From the NCBI GenBank assembly GCA_964635055.1, contig CAZWMT010000004.1:62001-126000 (forward strand): 64,000 nt of DNA, given 5' to 3'. The DNA comes from JAEUJM01 sp964635055 (GTDB taxonomy: Bacteria > Actinomycetota > Acidimicrobiia > Acidimicrobiales > DATDAH01). A program made the translations under genes and the position numbers. Position 1 is the first letter of the stretch. Every line of letters begins with the position of its first letter. Positions 7,953-15,885 of the stretch are shown here, piece after piece. Below the pieces are notes generated by a model. It did not search any database, had not been told where the DNA came from, and saw nothing but the letters and a program-made list of their open reading frames with translations.

Positions 7953-9641
7953 ATGTACGCGCAGAACGCCACGCCGAGTTCCAACGACTTCGACTTGCGG
8001 GCCTCGCTGGTGGTGCTGCGACGGCGCCGGTGGACCCTGATCGTCGTGATCATCGCGGTGCTCGCGCTGGGTGCGGTGTCGTCCTACCGGAAGAGCCCGG
8101 TGTACCAGTCGACGGCGACGGCGCTGTTGAAGGCGGGCGCCGCCGACTCGGTCCTCGCCGAGCAGCTCTCGAGCGACCCGGAGCGGCGGGTGCAGAACGA
8201 GGCGCGGCTCATCACCAGTGCCGACACCGCGCAGGCGGTCGAGGACCGGCTCGGGTTCGGGGGCGGCGTGACGGTCGCCGCGGGCGGCGTCGACGACGTG
8301 CTCGAGATCACCGCCACCGACGGTGACCCCGAGCGGGCCGCGTTGATCGCGAACACCTACGCCGAGGTGCACCGTGACCTTCGGGCCACCGAGAACCGGA
8401 GCGCGGTGCGCCGAGCCCGCGAGGAGGTGCAGACCAGCCTCGACGAGGTCGAGCGGTCAGCCGCCGCGAACTCGCAGCAGCTGGTGCAGCTCAACGCGGC
8501 ACGCAGCGTGGCGACCGACCCTGCGGAGATCGCGTCCCTCGACACCCAGATCAGCGAGAACCAGCAGATCCAGCAGACGCTGACGAGCAGCGCCAACGCG
8601 TACAGCACCCAACTCAGCGAGCTCAAGACCCAGGAAGGGCTCATCGCCAGCAGTCCCCCGATCGAGATCCTGGCCCCCGCCGGCGTCCCGTCCACGCCGA
8701 TCTCCCCGAACCACCGCCAGGACATGACGGTCGTGTTCGTCCTCGGCGTGCTGCTCGGGATCGCCGTGGTGTTCGTCCAGGAGCACCTCGACGACACGAT
8801 CCGGGTCATCGACGACGTGGCCGCGGCGTCGCGGAACCTTCCCTCGCTGGCGGTGGTGCCGCTGTTCGCGGGCGAGCAGGGGCGCAGCATCGTCACCGCC
8901 ACCCAACCCATGTCGCACACCGCGGAGGCGTACCGGTCGTTGCGGACGTCGGTGGAGTTCCTCGCCCTCGAGAACGACATGCAGACGGTCCAGATCACCA
9001 GTGCCCAGAGCGGCGAGGGCAAGACCACCTGTGCGGTCAACCTGGCCGTGGCGTTCGCGCAGGCCGGCAAGAGCGTGATCGTCGTCGACTGCGACCTGCG
9101 CCGGCCCCGCCTCCACGAGTACTTCGGGCTGGACCGCCACGTCGGGTTCACCTCGGTGCTGCTGCACGAGACCGACCTCGACAGCGTGGTGCGGGCCGCA
9201 CCCGACGTGCCGAACCTCTCGGTACTGTGCGCCGGCCCTCTGGCCCCGAACCCCTCCGAGCTGCTCGGCAGCGACGGATTCGGCGAGATCATCCGCACGC
9301 TGGGGACGCGGTACTCCGTGGTGCTGATCGACTCACCCCCGGTCCTGCCGGTCACCGACGCCCTGGTGCTGTCACGGGTGGTCGACGCCACGATCTTCCT
9401 CACCTCATCGGGGATGAGCAGCAAGCGACGGGTGCACCGTTCGATCGACTCCCTCCGCCAGGTCGGCGCCCCGCTCGTCGGCACCGTGCTGAGCGCCGCC
9501 CCGCACGAGGTCGCGTACGGCTATGTCGACTACGGCTACGTCGACAGCGGCCACGTGGCCTACGGCCCGTCGAACGGCAGTCGGAGCTCCACCGCCGGGG
9601 GGCGTTCCTGGAAGCGCCAACAGACCAAGGCCGCGAAGTAG
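7953..9641 (+). CDS. Polysaccharide co-polymerase fused to BY-type tyrosine kinase (Wzz-Wzc type)
   Basis: 562 residues. The first hydrophobic helix is at about 28-45 and the second at about 259-276. They enclose an extracytoplasmic Wzz chain-length domain with coiled-coil character around 150-225. The cytoplasmic part is a bacterial tyrosine kinase: Walker A QSGEGKTT (353-359 region), Walker A' VIVVDCDL (376-383) and Walker B VVLIDSPP (456-463). The tail carries five tyrosines (522, 524, 527, 529, 537), the usual autophosphorylation cluster. In the known family, cyclic autophosphorylation governs polymer length and export. The ATG was chosen because it precedes the first helix and follows a TACAGT hexamer; the longer open frame upstream is non-coding. 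The fusion in one chain resembles proteobacterial Wzc and some actinobacterial proteins. Confidence 0.94.
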   Translation: MYAQNATPSSNDFDLRASLVVLRRRRWTLIVVIIAVLALGAVSSYRKSPVYQSTATALLKAGAADSVLAEQLSSDPERRVQNEARLITSADTAQAVEDRLGFGGGVTVAAGGVDDVLEITATDGDPERAALIANTYAEVHRDLRATENRSAVRRAREEVQTSLDEVERSAAANSQQLVQLNAARSVATDPAEIASLDTQISENQQIQQTLTSSANAYSTQLSELKTQEGLIASSPPIEILAPAGVPSTPISPNHRQDMTVVFVLGVLLGIAVVFVQEHLDDTIRVIDDVAAASRNLPSLAVVPLFAGEQGRSIVTATQPMSHTAEAYRSLRTSVEFLALENDMQTVQITSAQSGEGKTTCAVNLAVAFAQAGKSVIVVDCDLRRPRLHEYFGLDRHVGFTSVLLHETDLDSVVRAAPDVPNLSVLCAGPLAPNPSELLGSDGFGEIIRTLGTRYSVVLIDSPPVLPVTDALVLSRVVDATIFLTSSGMSSKRRVHRSIDSLRQVGAPLVGTVLSAAPHEVAYGYVDYGYVDSGHVAYGPSNGSRSSTAGGRSWKRQQTKAAK

Positions 9642-9648
9642 CGCTGCC

Positions 9649-11517
9649 GTGTGCGGCATCGCCGGCCTGCTCACCTCGCGTGGGCTACCGGCAGAGCGAG
9701 ACGCCCTCGAGGCGATGATCGCGGCGATCGGCCACCGGGGCCCCGATCAGACCGGCGTGGTCACCCGCGGGTCGTTCGGACTGGCGGCGGCGCGGCTGAG
9801 CATCGTCGACCCCACCGCCACCGGGGCGCAGCCCTTCGTCGACGAGCACGCCGCGCTCACCTTCAACGGCGAGATCTACAACCATCGCGCCCTCGGTCGC
9901 CGGCTCGAGGACCTCGGCGTCGCCTTCCGAGGGCGTTCCGACACCGAGGTGTTGTTCCACGCGCTGCGCCACTGGGGCGTCGAGGACACGCTGCCGCAGC
10001 TGCGGGGCATGTTCGCCTTCGCCTTCGCCGACCTCGACCGCCAGACCGTCTCACTGGCCCGGGACCGCTTGGGCATCAAGCCACTGGTGTGGTGCGAGCG
10101 CGCCGGGGGCCTGGCCTGGGCCTCGGAGGCGAAGGCCCTTGGTGCGGTCGTCCCCCTCGACCCCGACCCGGTCCAGGCGATGTTCGCCCTCACCGGGAGC
10201 ATCGAGCGCTCGACGTCGCTCACCGCCTTCCGCGGCATCCGGCAGCTGCCCCCGGGGCAGTGGCTCCGAGCGGGCGTCGACTCGCCCACCGAGCTGGCCT
10301 CGTGGTGGTGCCTGGCCGACCAGGTCGACCCCTCGCTCTACGCCGAGCTGGACGACGCGAGCCCCGACGAGCTCGCCGATCGCCTCGACGGCCTGCTGTG
10401 CGCCTCGGTCGAGCGCATGACGGGCGACGGCACGCCCATGGGTGCGCTCGTGAGCGGCGGGGTCGACTCGTCGCTGATCGCCAGCATCGCCGCCGACGGC
10501 ACCGCGCCGCCGTCGCTCTTCACCGCCGACGTCGGCGGGGACTACTCGGAGGTGCCGGCCGCCCAGCGCCTGGCGGGCTGGCTCCACCAGCCCCTCGTGG
10601 TGTCCCCGTTCCCCCGCCGCGCGCTGCTCACCGACTGGGCCCGCGCCACCTGGCACCTCGAGACCCCGCTGGTCACCCACGTCAACGCCCTGCCGTTCGG
10701 CCGGGTGGCGGTGACGGCGCACGAGCACGGGCTGAAGTCGGTGCTCACGGGCGAGGGGGCCGACGAGCTGTTCTTCGGCTATCCCGAGAGTGCGGCGGCG
10801 CGGTACCGAGCGGTCCTCGATGCACCGGCACGCGCCCGCCGCTGGGCGAGCAGCCTGCTCCCGCACCCGTACCGGTCGGCGCTGGCCCCGCCCGGCGCCA
10901 GCCAGGCGGACTTCATCGCCGAGTTGGTCGGCCACTTCCGCCGGGCGCGGATCGACGCCGCCGGCACCGAGGCGTTCGGCTTCCTCGAGCCTCGGGCCGC
11001 GGCCACGCACGGAGCGGTGCTGGCGTGGCTCGGCGAGCACCTGCTGACGCTGCTGCACCGCAATGACGCCATGGGCATGGCCACCGGCGTCGAGGCTCGG
11101 TTCCCGTTCCTCGACGAGGACCTGATCCGGTTCGGGGTCAACCTGCCGGTCTCGGCCAAGCTGGCCGTCCGCGGTCGCTTCGGCAGCCCCAAGCACCCGT
11201 TCGTGCAGGACAAGGCGATCATCCGGCAGGTCGCGGCACGCCGGCTGCCCCCGCCGGTGGCCATGCGTCCCAAGGCCGGTTTCCCCACCTACGGGCACCA
11301 ACACGTCCGCCTCGGGCCCGCCTTCTGGACCGACGGGTACGTGGTGGACCTCCTGGCGCTCCCGGCGAGTGCCCTGTCGCACCTGGACACCGCCGCCGAT
11401 CCCTACCTCGTGGCCAAGCTGGCGTCGGTCGAGGTGTTCGGTCGGCTCTTCGCTCGTGGTGACGAGATCTCGACGGTGTCCGCCCACCTCCAGCGCCACG
11501 CTCGGTTGCTGACGTGA
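9649..11517 (+). CDS. asnB: Asparagine synthase-like glutamine amidotransferase
   Basis: 622 residues from a GTG at 9649, seven bases after the kinase stop. The codon after GTG encodes Cys2, the N-terminal nucleophile of class II glutamine amidotransferases, followed by GIAGLL. HRGPDQ, RLSIVD, FNGEIYNH and SDTEV complete the glutaminase domain. The synthetase domain has the ATP pyrophosphatase loop SGGVDSS near residue 269 and GEGADELFFGY. In the known family it activates a carboxylate as the acyl-AMP and amidates it. In a polysaccharide locus the likely target is a uronic acid residue rather than free aspartate; that is inference. The tight spacing to the kinase suggests one operon. Confidence 0.92.
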   Translation: MCGIAGLLTSRGLPAERDALEAMIAAIGHRGPDQTGVVTRGSFGLAAARLSIVDPTATGAQPFVDEHAALTFNGEIYNHRALGRRLEDLGVAFRGRSDTEVLFHALRHWGVEDTLPQLRGMFAFAFADLDRQTVSLARDRLGIKPLVWCERAGGLAWASEAKALGAVVPLDPDPVQAMFALTGSIERSTSLTAFRGIRQLPPGQWLRAGVDSPTELASWWCLADQVDPSLYAELDDASPDELADRLDGLLCASVERMTGDGTPMGALVSGGVDSSLIASIAADGTAPPSLFTADVGGDYSEVPAAQRLAGWLHQPLVVSPFPRRALLTDWARATWHLETPLVTHVNALPFGRVAVTAHEHGLKSVLTGEGADELFFGYPESAAARYRAVLDAPARARRWASSLLPHPYRSALAPPGASQADFIAELVGHFRRARIDAAGTEAFGFLEPRAAATHGAVLAWLGEHLLTLLHRNDAMGMATGVEARFPFLDEDLIRFGVNLPVSAKLAVRGRFGSPKHPFVQDKAIIRQVAARRLPPPVAMRPKAGFPTYGHQHVRLGPAFWTDGYVVDLLALPASALSHLDTAADPYLVAKLASVEVFGRLFARGDEISTVSAHLQRHARLLT

Positions 11518-11524
11518 ACACCAC

Positions 11525-11530
11525 TAGGTT
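11525..11530 (+). promoter_or_regulatory. -10 hexamer TAGGTT, leaderless type
   Basis: TAGGTT lies 9 bases before the GTG at 11540, inside the 22-base gap after the first asnB. It fits the TANNNT-to-start pattern and suggests a second transcript for the polymerase and neu genes. Confidence 0.5.
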
Positions 11531-11539
11531 CCGGGCATC

Positions 11540-12925
11540 GTGAACACCTCGCCGACAACCGCGCTCTCGCCGGCACCGGTCGACGAGCCGTCTGCCCCTC
11601 CCGACCGGCGGCTCCCACTCGGCCTCCTGCTGCTGTGCCTGGCCCTTCACGTGCCCCTCGGGCTGGCGATGCACTCGAACCGCGCCATCGCGACGGCGCA
11701 CGCCGCGGCGACGGTGCTCACCGCCGTCTGGGTCCTCGCCGCCGCCCGGTCCCCCGGCCCGCTCCTGCGGGTGGCGGGCTACGTGGTCGGCGCCGAGGTG
11801 CTGTGGCGACAGACCCGGGCCGTCGTGCCGTGGGAGCTGGGCAAGTACCTGCTGATCATCATCTTCACGGTCGGGATCATCCGCTTCGTCGGGCGACCCA
11901 CCAACGCCGGGGTTCCCATCGTGTTCCTCGCCGTGCTGCTGCCGGCCTGCGCCGCCCCCCTGGTGATCCTCGGCCCCATGGCCGGCATCGAGCCCGTGAG
12001 CTTCAACGTCGGCGGCCTCATCGCGCTCGGCGTGGGCGCCATCTTCATCTCGCAGCTCGCCGGCCCGTGGTCGTCGATGCGTCCCGTGCTCTGGTGCCTG
12101 GTGGCGCCGGTGGTGGCAACCGCGGCCCTCGGCACCGACGCGGCGCGCCACCTGGCCTCGTCCGACTTCTTCAGCGACTCCAACTTCAAGGCCGCCGGGG
12201 GGTTCGGCCCGAACCAGGTGTCCGCCATCCTCGGCCTGGGGGCCCTCTGCCTCATCATGCTGGCGATCCGCGAGAAGGGGTTCATGCGCCCGTTCATCGC
12301 GGTGGTGATGACGATGTGGTTCCTCGTCCAGGGAGGGCTCACCTTCTCGCGAGGGGGGATGACCAACTTCGCCATCGCGGTGGTCGTCGCCCTGCCACTG
12401 CTGTTGCGCCGCCGCGGCACTGCAGTGCGGGTGCTCGTGCTCATCCTGGTGGTCGGCGTCGTGGGTGCCCTCGTGGTCTTCCCCCGCCTCGACCGCTTCA
12501 CGGGCGGGGAGCTCCAGGTGCGCTACTCGAACCAGCACGAGGCCGACATCCGCGCCGAACTGGTGCGCAAGGAGTACCAGACCTTCCTGAACCACATCGT
12601 CCTCGGGGTGGGGGCCGGTCAGTCCGAGACCGTGGAGATCAACCGGCGGATCTACTCGTCGCACACCGAGTACACCCGCCTGCTGGCCGAGCACGGCATG
12701 ATGGGCCTGATCGCCATCGGCTGCATGGTCGCGATGGTCGTGCAGGGCTATCGCCGCCAGAAGCTGCCCTGGGGCCACGCCTGGACCCTCGCGTTCGCCG
12801 CCTGGGCCCTCGCCGACATGTCGCACGCAGCGACGAGGATCGCCGCGCCTTCGTTCGCGTTCGCGATCGCGTTGTTCACCTTCGTGGCCGAGGACGACGC
12901 CGAGGAACCAGCGGGGTTCCGGTGA
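11540..12925 (+). CDS. O-antigen polymerase/ligase-like membrane protein (Wzy/WaaL type)
   Basis: 461 residues from a GTG at 11540. It has about ten hydrophobic helices, starting at about residue 25. A short TFSRGG motif precedes two closely spaced helices, and a periplasmic loop with SSHTEYTRLLAEHG follows. That loop is the Wzy_C-type signature of polymerases and ligases acting on undecaprenyl-diphosphate-linked glycans. The Ser/Pro-rich first 24 residues are probably cytoplasmic. It follows the Wzz-kinase and overlaps the neuB start by four bases (GTGA), so a role as the polymerase of this glycan is likely, but a ligase cannot be excluded by sequence alone. Confidence 0.85.
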   Translation: MNTSPTTALSPAPVDEPSAPPDRRLPLGLLLLCLALHVPLGLAMHSNRAIATAHAAATVLTAVWVLAAARSPGPLLRVAGYVVGAEVLWRQTRAVVPWELGKYLLIIIFTVGIIRFVGRPTNAGVPIVFLAVLLPACAAPLVILGPMAGIEPVSFNVGGLIALGVGAIFISQLAGPWSSMRPVLWCLVAPVVATAALGTDAARHLASSDFFSDSNFKAAGGFGPNQVSAILGLGALCLIMLAIREKGFMRPFIAVVMTMWFLVQGGLTFSRGGMTNFAIAVVVALPLLLRRRGTAVRVLVLILVVGVVGALVVFPRLDRFTGGELQVRYSNQHEADIRAELVRKEYQTFLNHIVLGVGAGQSETVEINRRIYSSHTEYTRLLAEHGMMGLIAIGCMVAMVVQGYRRQKLPWGHAWTLAFAAWALADMSHAATRIAAPSFAFAIALFTFVAEDDAEEPAGFR

Positions 12926-13962
12926 GCCTGGGCCCCCGCGCGGTCACCGTGGTGGGCGAGGTCGCCCAGGCCCACGACGGGAGCCTCGGCACCGCCCACG
13001 CCTACATCGACGCCATCGCGGCAGCGGGCGCCGACGCGGTCAAGTTCCAGACCCACATCGCCGCCGCCGAGAGCACGCCCCGCGAGCCGTGGCGGGTGCC
13101 CTTCAGCCCCCAGGACGCGACGCGCTACGACTACTGGGAGCGGATGGAGTTCACGCGGGACCAGTGGCGCGGCCTGCGTGAGCACGCCGCGGACGCGGGC
13201 CTGGCCTTCATCAGCTCGCCGTTCTCGCTCGAGGCGGTCGAGCTGCTGGACGACGTCGGCGTGGACGCGCTGAAGATCGCCTCGGGCGAGGTGCCCAACC
13301 TGGACCTGGTCGGCGCGTGCGCCGCGGTCGGCGTCCCCATCCTGGTGTCGAGCGGCATGAGCCCGCTCAGCGAGCTCGACGCCGCCGTCGAGCAGCTGCG
13401 GGCGGCGGACGCCACCTTCACCGTCCTTCAGTGCAGCTCCACCTACCCCTGTCCGCCGGAGGCAGTGGGCCTCAACCTCCTCGAGGTGCTCGCCGACCGG
13501 TACCGCTGCCCGGTCGGCCTGTCCGACCACTCGGGCACGATCTTCCCCTCCATCGCCGCCGTCACGCTCGGCGCGACGGTCATCGAGGTCCACGTCACCA
13601 CCAGCCGGCACGGCTTCGGCCCCGACATCAGCTCGTCGGTGACGATCGACGAGCTCGCGCAGATCGTCGCCGGCACCCGATTCGTGACCACGATGCTCGG
13701 GCACCCCGTGGACAAGGACCATGCCGCGGAGGAGCGTGGTGCGCTGCGATCCATGTTCACGAGGAGCCTCGTGGCCCGCCGGACGCTCGCCGCCGGCGAG
13801 GTGCTCACCGCCGACGACCTCGTGGCGAAGAAGCCGGGGGGCGGTGTCCCGCCGTCCGCGCTGGCGACGCTGGTGGGCAGGCGGCTCCGCCGTGCGGTCC
13901 CGACCGACGAGCCGGTGACCTCGGACGACCTCGAGCCCACAGGATCGGGGCCCGATCGATGA
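12922..13962 (+). CDS. neuB: N-acetylneuraminate synthase family protein (nonulosonic acid synthase)
   Basis: 346 residues from a GTG at 12922 that overlaps the polymerase stop. The N-terminal TIM barrel shows GEVAQAHDGSLG, AVKFQTH, KIASGE, SSGMS, CSSTYPCP and GLSDHSGT, the motifs of NeuB/LegI/PseI enzymes that condense phosphoenolpyruvate with an N-acyl hexosamine. The C-terminus is an antifreeze/SAF-like domain (SLVARRTLAAGE, VGRRLRR). It is followed by neuC and neuA, completing a nonulosonic acid set. Whether the product is sialic acid, legionaminic acid or another member cannot be settled here. The neighbouring 4,6-dehydratase and aminotransferases would fit legionaminic acid, but no acetyltransferase is seen. 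Confidence 0.93.
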   Translation: MSLGPRAVTVVGEVAQAHDGSLGTAHAYIDAIAAAGADAVKFQTHIAAAESTPREPWRVPFSPQDATRYDYWERMEFTRDQWRGLREHAADAGLAFISSPFSLEAVELLDDVGVDALKIASGEVPNLDLVGACAAVGVPILVSSGMSPLSELDAAVEQLRAADATFTVLQCSSTYPCPPEAVGLNLLEVLADRYRCPVGLSDHSGTIFPSIAAVTLGATVIEVHVTTSRHGFGPDISSSVTIDELAQIVAGTRFVTTMLGHPVDKDHAAEERGALRSMFTRSLVARRTLAAGEVLTADDLVAKKPGGGVPPSALATLVGRRLRRAVPTDEPVTSDDLEPTGSGPDR

Positions 13963-14042
13963 CCGGTGGAGCCCGGCGGCCTCACGCGCCCACCCGACCC
14001 TCCCGAATCCACACGGGGACGACGTCGCGGACGGCGCCGTGA
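13959..14042 (+). other. 27-codon mini-ORF bridging neuB and neuC
   Basis: An ATG at 13959 overlaps the neuB stop (ATGA) and opens a 27-codon frame whose TGA at 14040-14042 overlaps the neuC GTG (GTGA). The peptide is rich in Arg, Thr and Pro and resembles no protein I know. The double four-base overlap could let ribosomes pass from neuB to neuC across an otherwise untranslated 76-base gap. It may also be chance in GC-rich DNA. Confidence 0.35.
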
Positions 14043-15196
14043 CGCCACGGTCTGTCTGCGTGGTGATCACCGCGCGTCCGAGCTACAGCCGCATCAAGAC
14101 CGCCCTTCAGGCGATCGTCGCCCACCCCGACCTCCACCTCCAGTTGGTGGTGGGCGGCTCGGCCCTGCTCGATCGTTACGGCAACGCCGTCGACCAGATC
14201 GAACGCGACGGCTTCGCCGCCGCCGCCCGGGTGTCCAGCGTCGTCGAGGGGGACGACCCCACCGCAATGGTCAAGACCACCGGCCTCGGCCTCATCGAGC
14301 TCTCGAGCGTGTTCGCGACCCTCCGACCCGACGTGGTGGTCACCGTCGCCGACCGGTTCGAGACGCTGGCCACCGCGGTGGCGGCGTCGTACATGAACAT
14401 CCCCCTCGCCCACGTGCAGGGCGGCGAGGTGAGCGGGTCGATCGACGAGAAGGTCCGCCACGCCATCACCAAGCTCGCCGACCTCCACTTCGCGGCCACC
14501 ACCCTCGCCGCGGAGCGGATCGTCAAGATGGGTGAGGATCCCTCGGCGGTCTTCGTCACCCACTGCCCGTCGATCGACCTGGCGGCCGATCTGGTCGACC
14601 GGCCCGATCTCGACTTCGACCCCTTCGAGCGTTACGGCGGTGTGGGCAACCGGCTCGACCTCGACGAGGGCTACCTCGTGGTGCTCCAGCACCCGGTGAC
14701 GACCGAGCACGACGCCGCCCGGTCCCAGGTCACCGAGACCCTCCACGCCGTGCACGCGAGCGGGCGGCCGACGCTGTGGTTCTGGCCCAACGTGGACGCG
14801 GGATCGGACGGCACCTCGAACGCCATCCGGGCCTTCCGGGAGATCGAGCGCCCCTCGAACCTCCACTTCTTCAAGAACTTCGCGCCGACCGACTTCCTAC
14901 GGCTCCTGTGCAGCGCCGACGCGCTCGTGGGCAACTCGAGCGTCGGCATCCGCGAGTGCTCGTTCCTCGGCGTGCCCACCGTGAACATCGGGTCGCGGCA
15001 ACGGGGCCGCGAGCGGGGCGTCAACGTGATCGACGTCGGCTACGACCGCCACGAGATCCGCCGGGCCATCGACCGTCACCTCGACCACGGGCCGTTCGCA
15101 CCCGACCACCTCTACGGCGACGGTCACGCCGGCCCCCGCATCGCGCAGCTCCTCGCCGAGGTGCCGCTCCGAGCCGAGAAGCGCCTCGCGTACTGA
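14039..15196 (+). CDS. neuC: Hydrolysing UDP-GlcNAc (or derivative) 2-epimerase, NeuC/LegG type
   Basis: 385 residues from a GTG at 14039. The N-terminus has ITARPSYSRIK, typical of the NeuC branch, against ARPNFMK in the WecB protein at 3516. Further motifs are VVGGSALLDRYG, TVADRFETLA, HVQGGEVSGSIDEKVRHAITK, HCPSIDLA and VGNSSVGIRE. The family removes UDP while epimerising C2, giving free ManNAc, or the 6-deoxy diacetamido sugar in the LegG branch, which NeuB then uses. The order neuB-neuC-neuA with 1-4 base contacts supports one pathway. The fact that the window also has a separate non-hydrolysing epimerase indicates two distinct ManNAc-type routes. Confidence 0.92.
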   Translation: MTPRSVCVVITARPSYSRIKTALQAIVAHPDLHLQLVVGGSALLDRYGNAVDQIERDGFAAAARVSSVVEGDDPTAMVKTTGLGLIELSSVFATLRPDVVVTVADRFETLATAVAASYMNIPLAHVQGGEVSGSIDEKVRHAITKLADLHFAATTLAAERIVKMGEDPSAVFVTHCPSIDLAADLVDRPDLDFDPFERYGGVGNRLDLDEGYLVVLQHPVTTEHDAARSQVTETLHAVHASGRPTLWFWPNVDAGSDGTSNAIRAFREIERPSNLHFFKNFAPTDFLRLLCSADALVGNSSVGIRECSFLGVPTVNIGSRQRGRERGVNVIDVGYDRHEIRRAIDRHLDHGPFAPDHLYGDGHAGPRIAQLLAEVPLRAEKRLAY

Positions 15197-15885
15197 TGCG
15201 GGTACTCGGCCTCGTCCCGGCACGGGCCGGCTCCAAGGGCGTGCCCGGCAAGAACACCCGGTTGTTGGGCGACCGCCCGTTGCTCGCCTACACCGCCGAG
15301 GCCGCACTGGCGGCGAGCCGACTGCAGCGGGTGGTGCTGAGCACGGAGGACCCGGCCATCGCCGAGCTGGGCGAGTCCCTGGGCCTCGACGTGGCGTTCC
15401 TCCGGCCGAGCGAGCTGGCGGCGGACGACACGCCGATGATCGCCGTGCTGCAACACGCCATCGACGCGCTGTCGGAGCCGTTCGACGCGATCTGCCTCCT
15501 CCAGCCCACCAGCCCGTTCCGCCCGGCCGGGCTGGTCGACCGCTGCATCGACCTCCTCGGCGCGTCCGGCGCCGACGCGGTGGTGACGATGTTGCCGGTG
15601 CCCACCGAGCACAACCCCCACTGGGTCTACGTGCGTGACCACCGCGGCCACCTGCGCCTCGCCACCGGGGAGGCCAGTCCCGTCGCGCGCCGCCAGGACC
15701 TGCCCGCGGCGTTCCATCGCGACGGCTCCGTGTACGTCTTGCGAACGGAGGGCGTCCTGGAGGGACGCCCCTACGGCGACCGGATCGAGGCGGTGGTGCT
15801 CGACCCGGCCCGTCACGTGAACATCGACGACCTCGACGACTGGGCCCGGGCCGAGGCCCTCCTGGAGTCCGAGCACCCCGTCTGA
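15196..15885 (+). CDS. neuA: CMP-nonulosonate (sialic acid) cytidylyltransferase
   Basis: 229 residues, with the ATG sharing one base with the neuC stop (TGATG). It opens LVPARAGSKGVPGKN, the CTP-binding signature of NeuA/KdsB enzymes, followed by LLQPTSPFR and ARRQDLP. The length matches NeuA/LegF/PseF cytidylyltransferases without the extra esterase domain of some NeuA proteins. It would activate the NeuB product as its CMP derivative for a sialyltransferase-type enzyme. No classical bacterial sialyltransferase is recognisable in the window, so one of the unassigned glycosyltransferases probably uses CMP-sugar. Confidence 0.92.
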   Translation: MRVLGLVPARAGSKGVPGKNTRLLGDRPLLAYTAEAALAASRLQRVVLSTEDPAIAELGESLGLDVAFLRPSELAADDTPMIAVLQHAIDALSEPFDAICLLQPTSPFRPAGLVDRCIDLLGASGADAVVTMLPVPTEHNPHWVYVRDHRGHLRLATGEASPVARRQDLPAAFHRDGSVYVLRTEGVLEGRPYGDRIEAVVLDPARHVNIDDLDDWARAEALLESEHPV

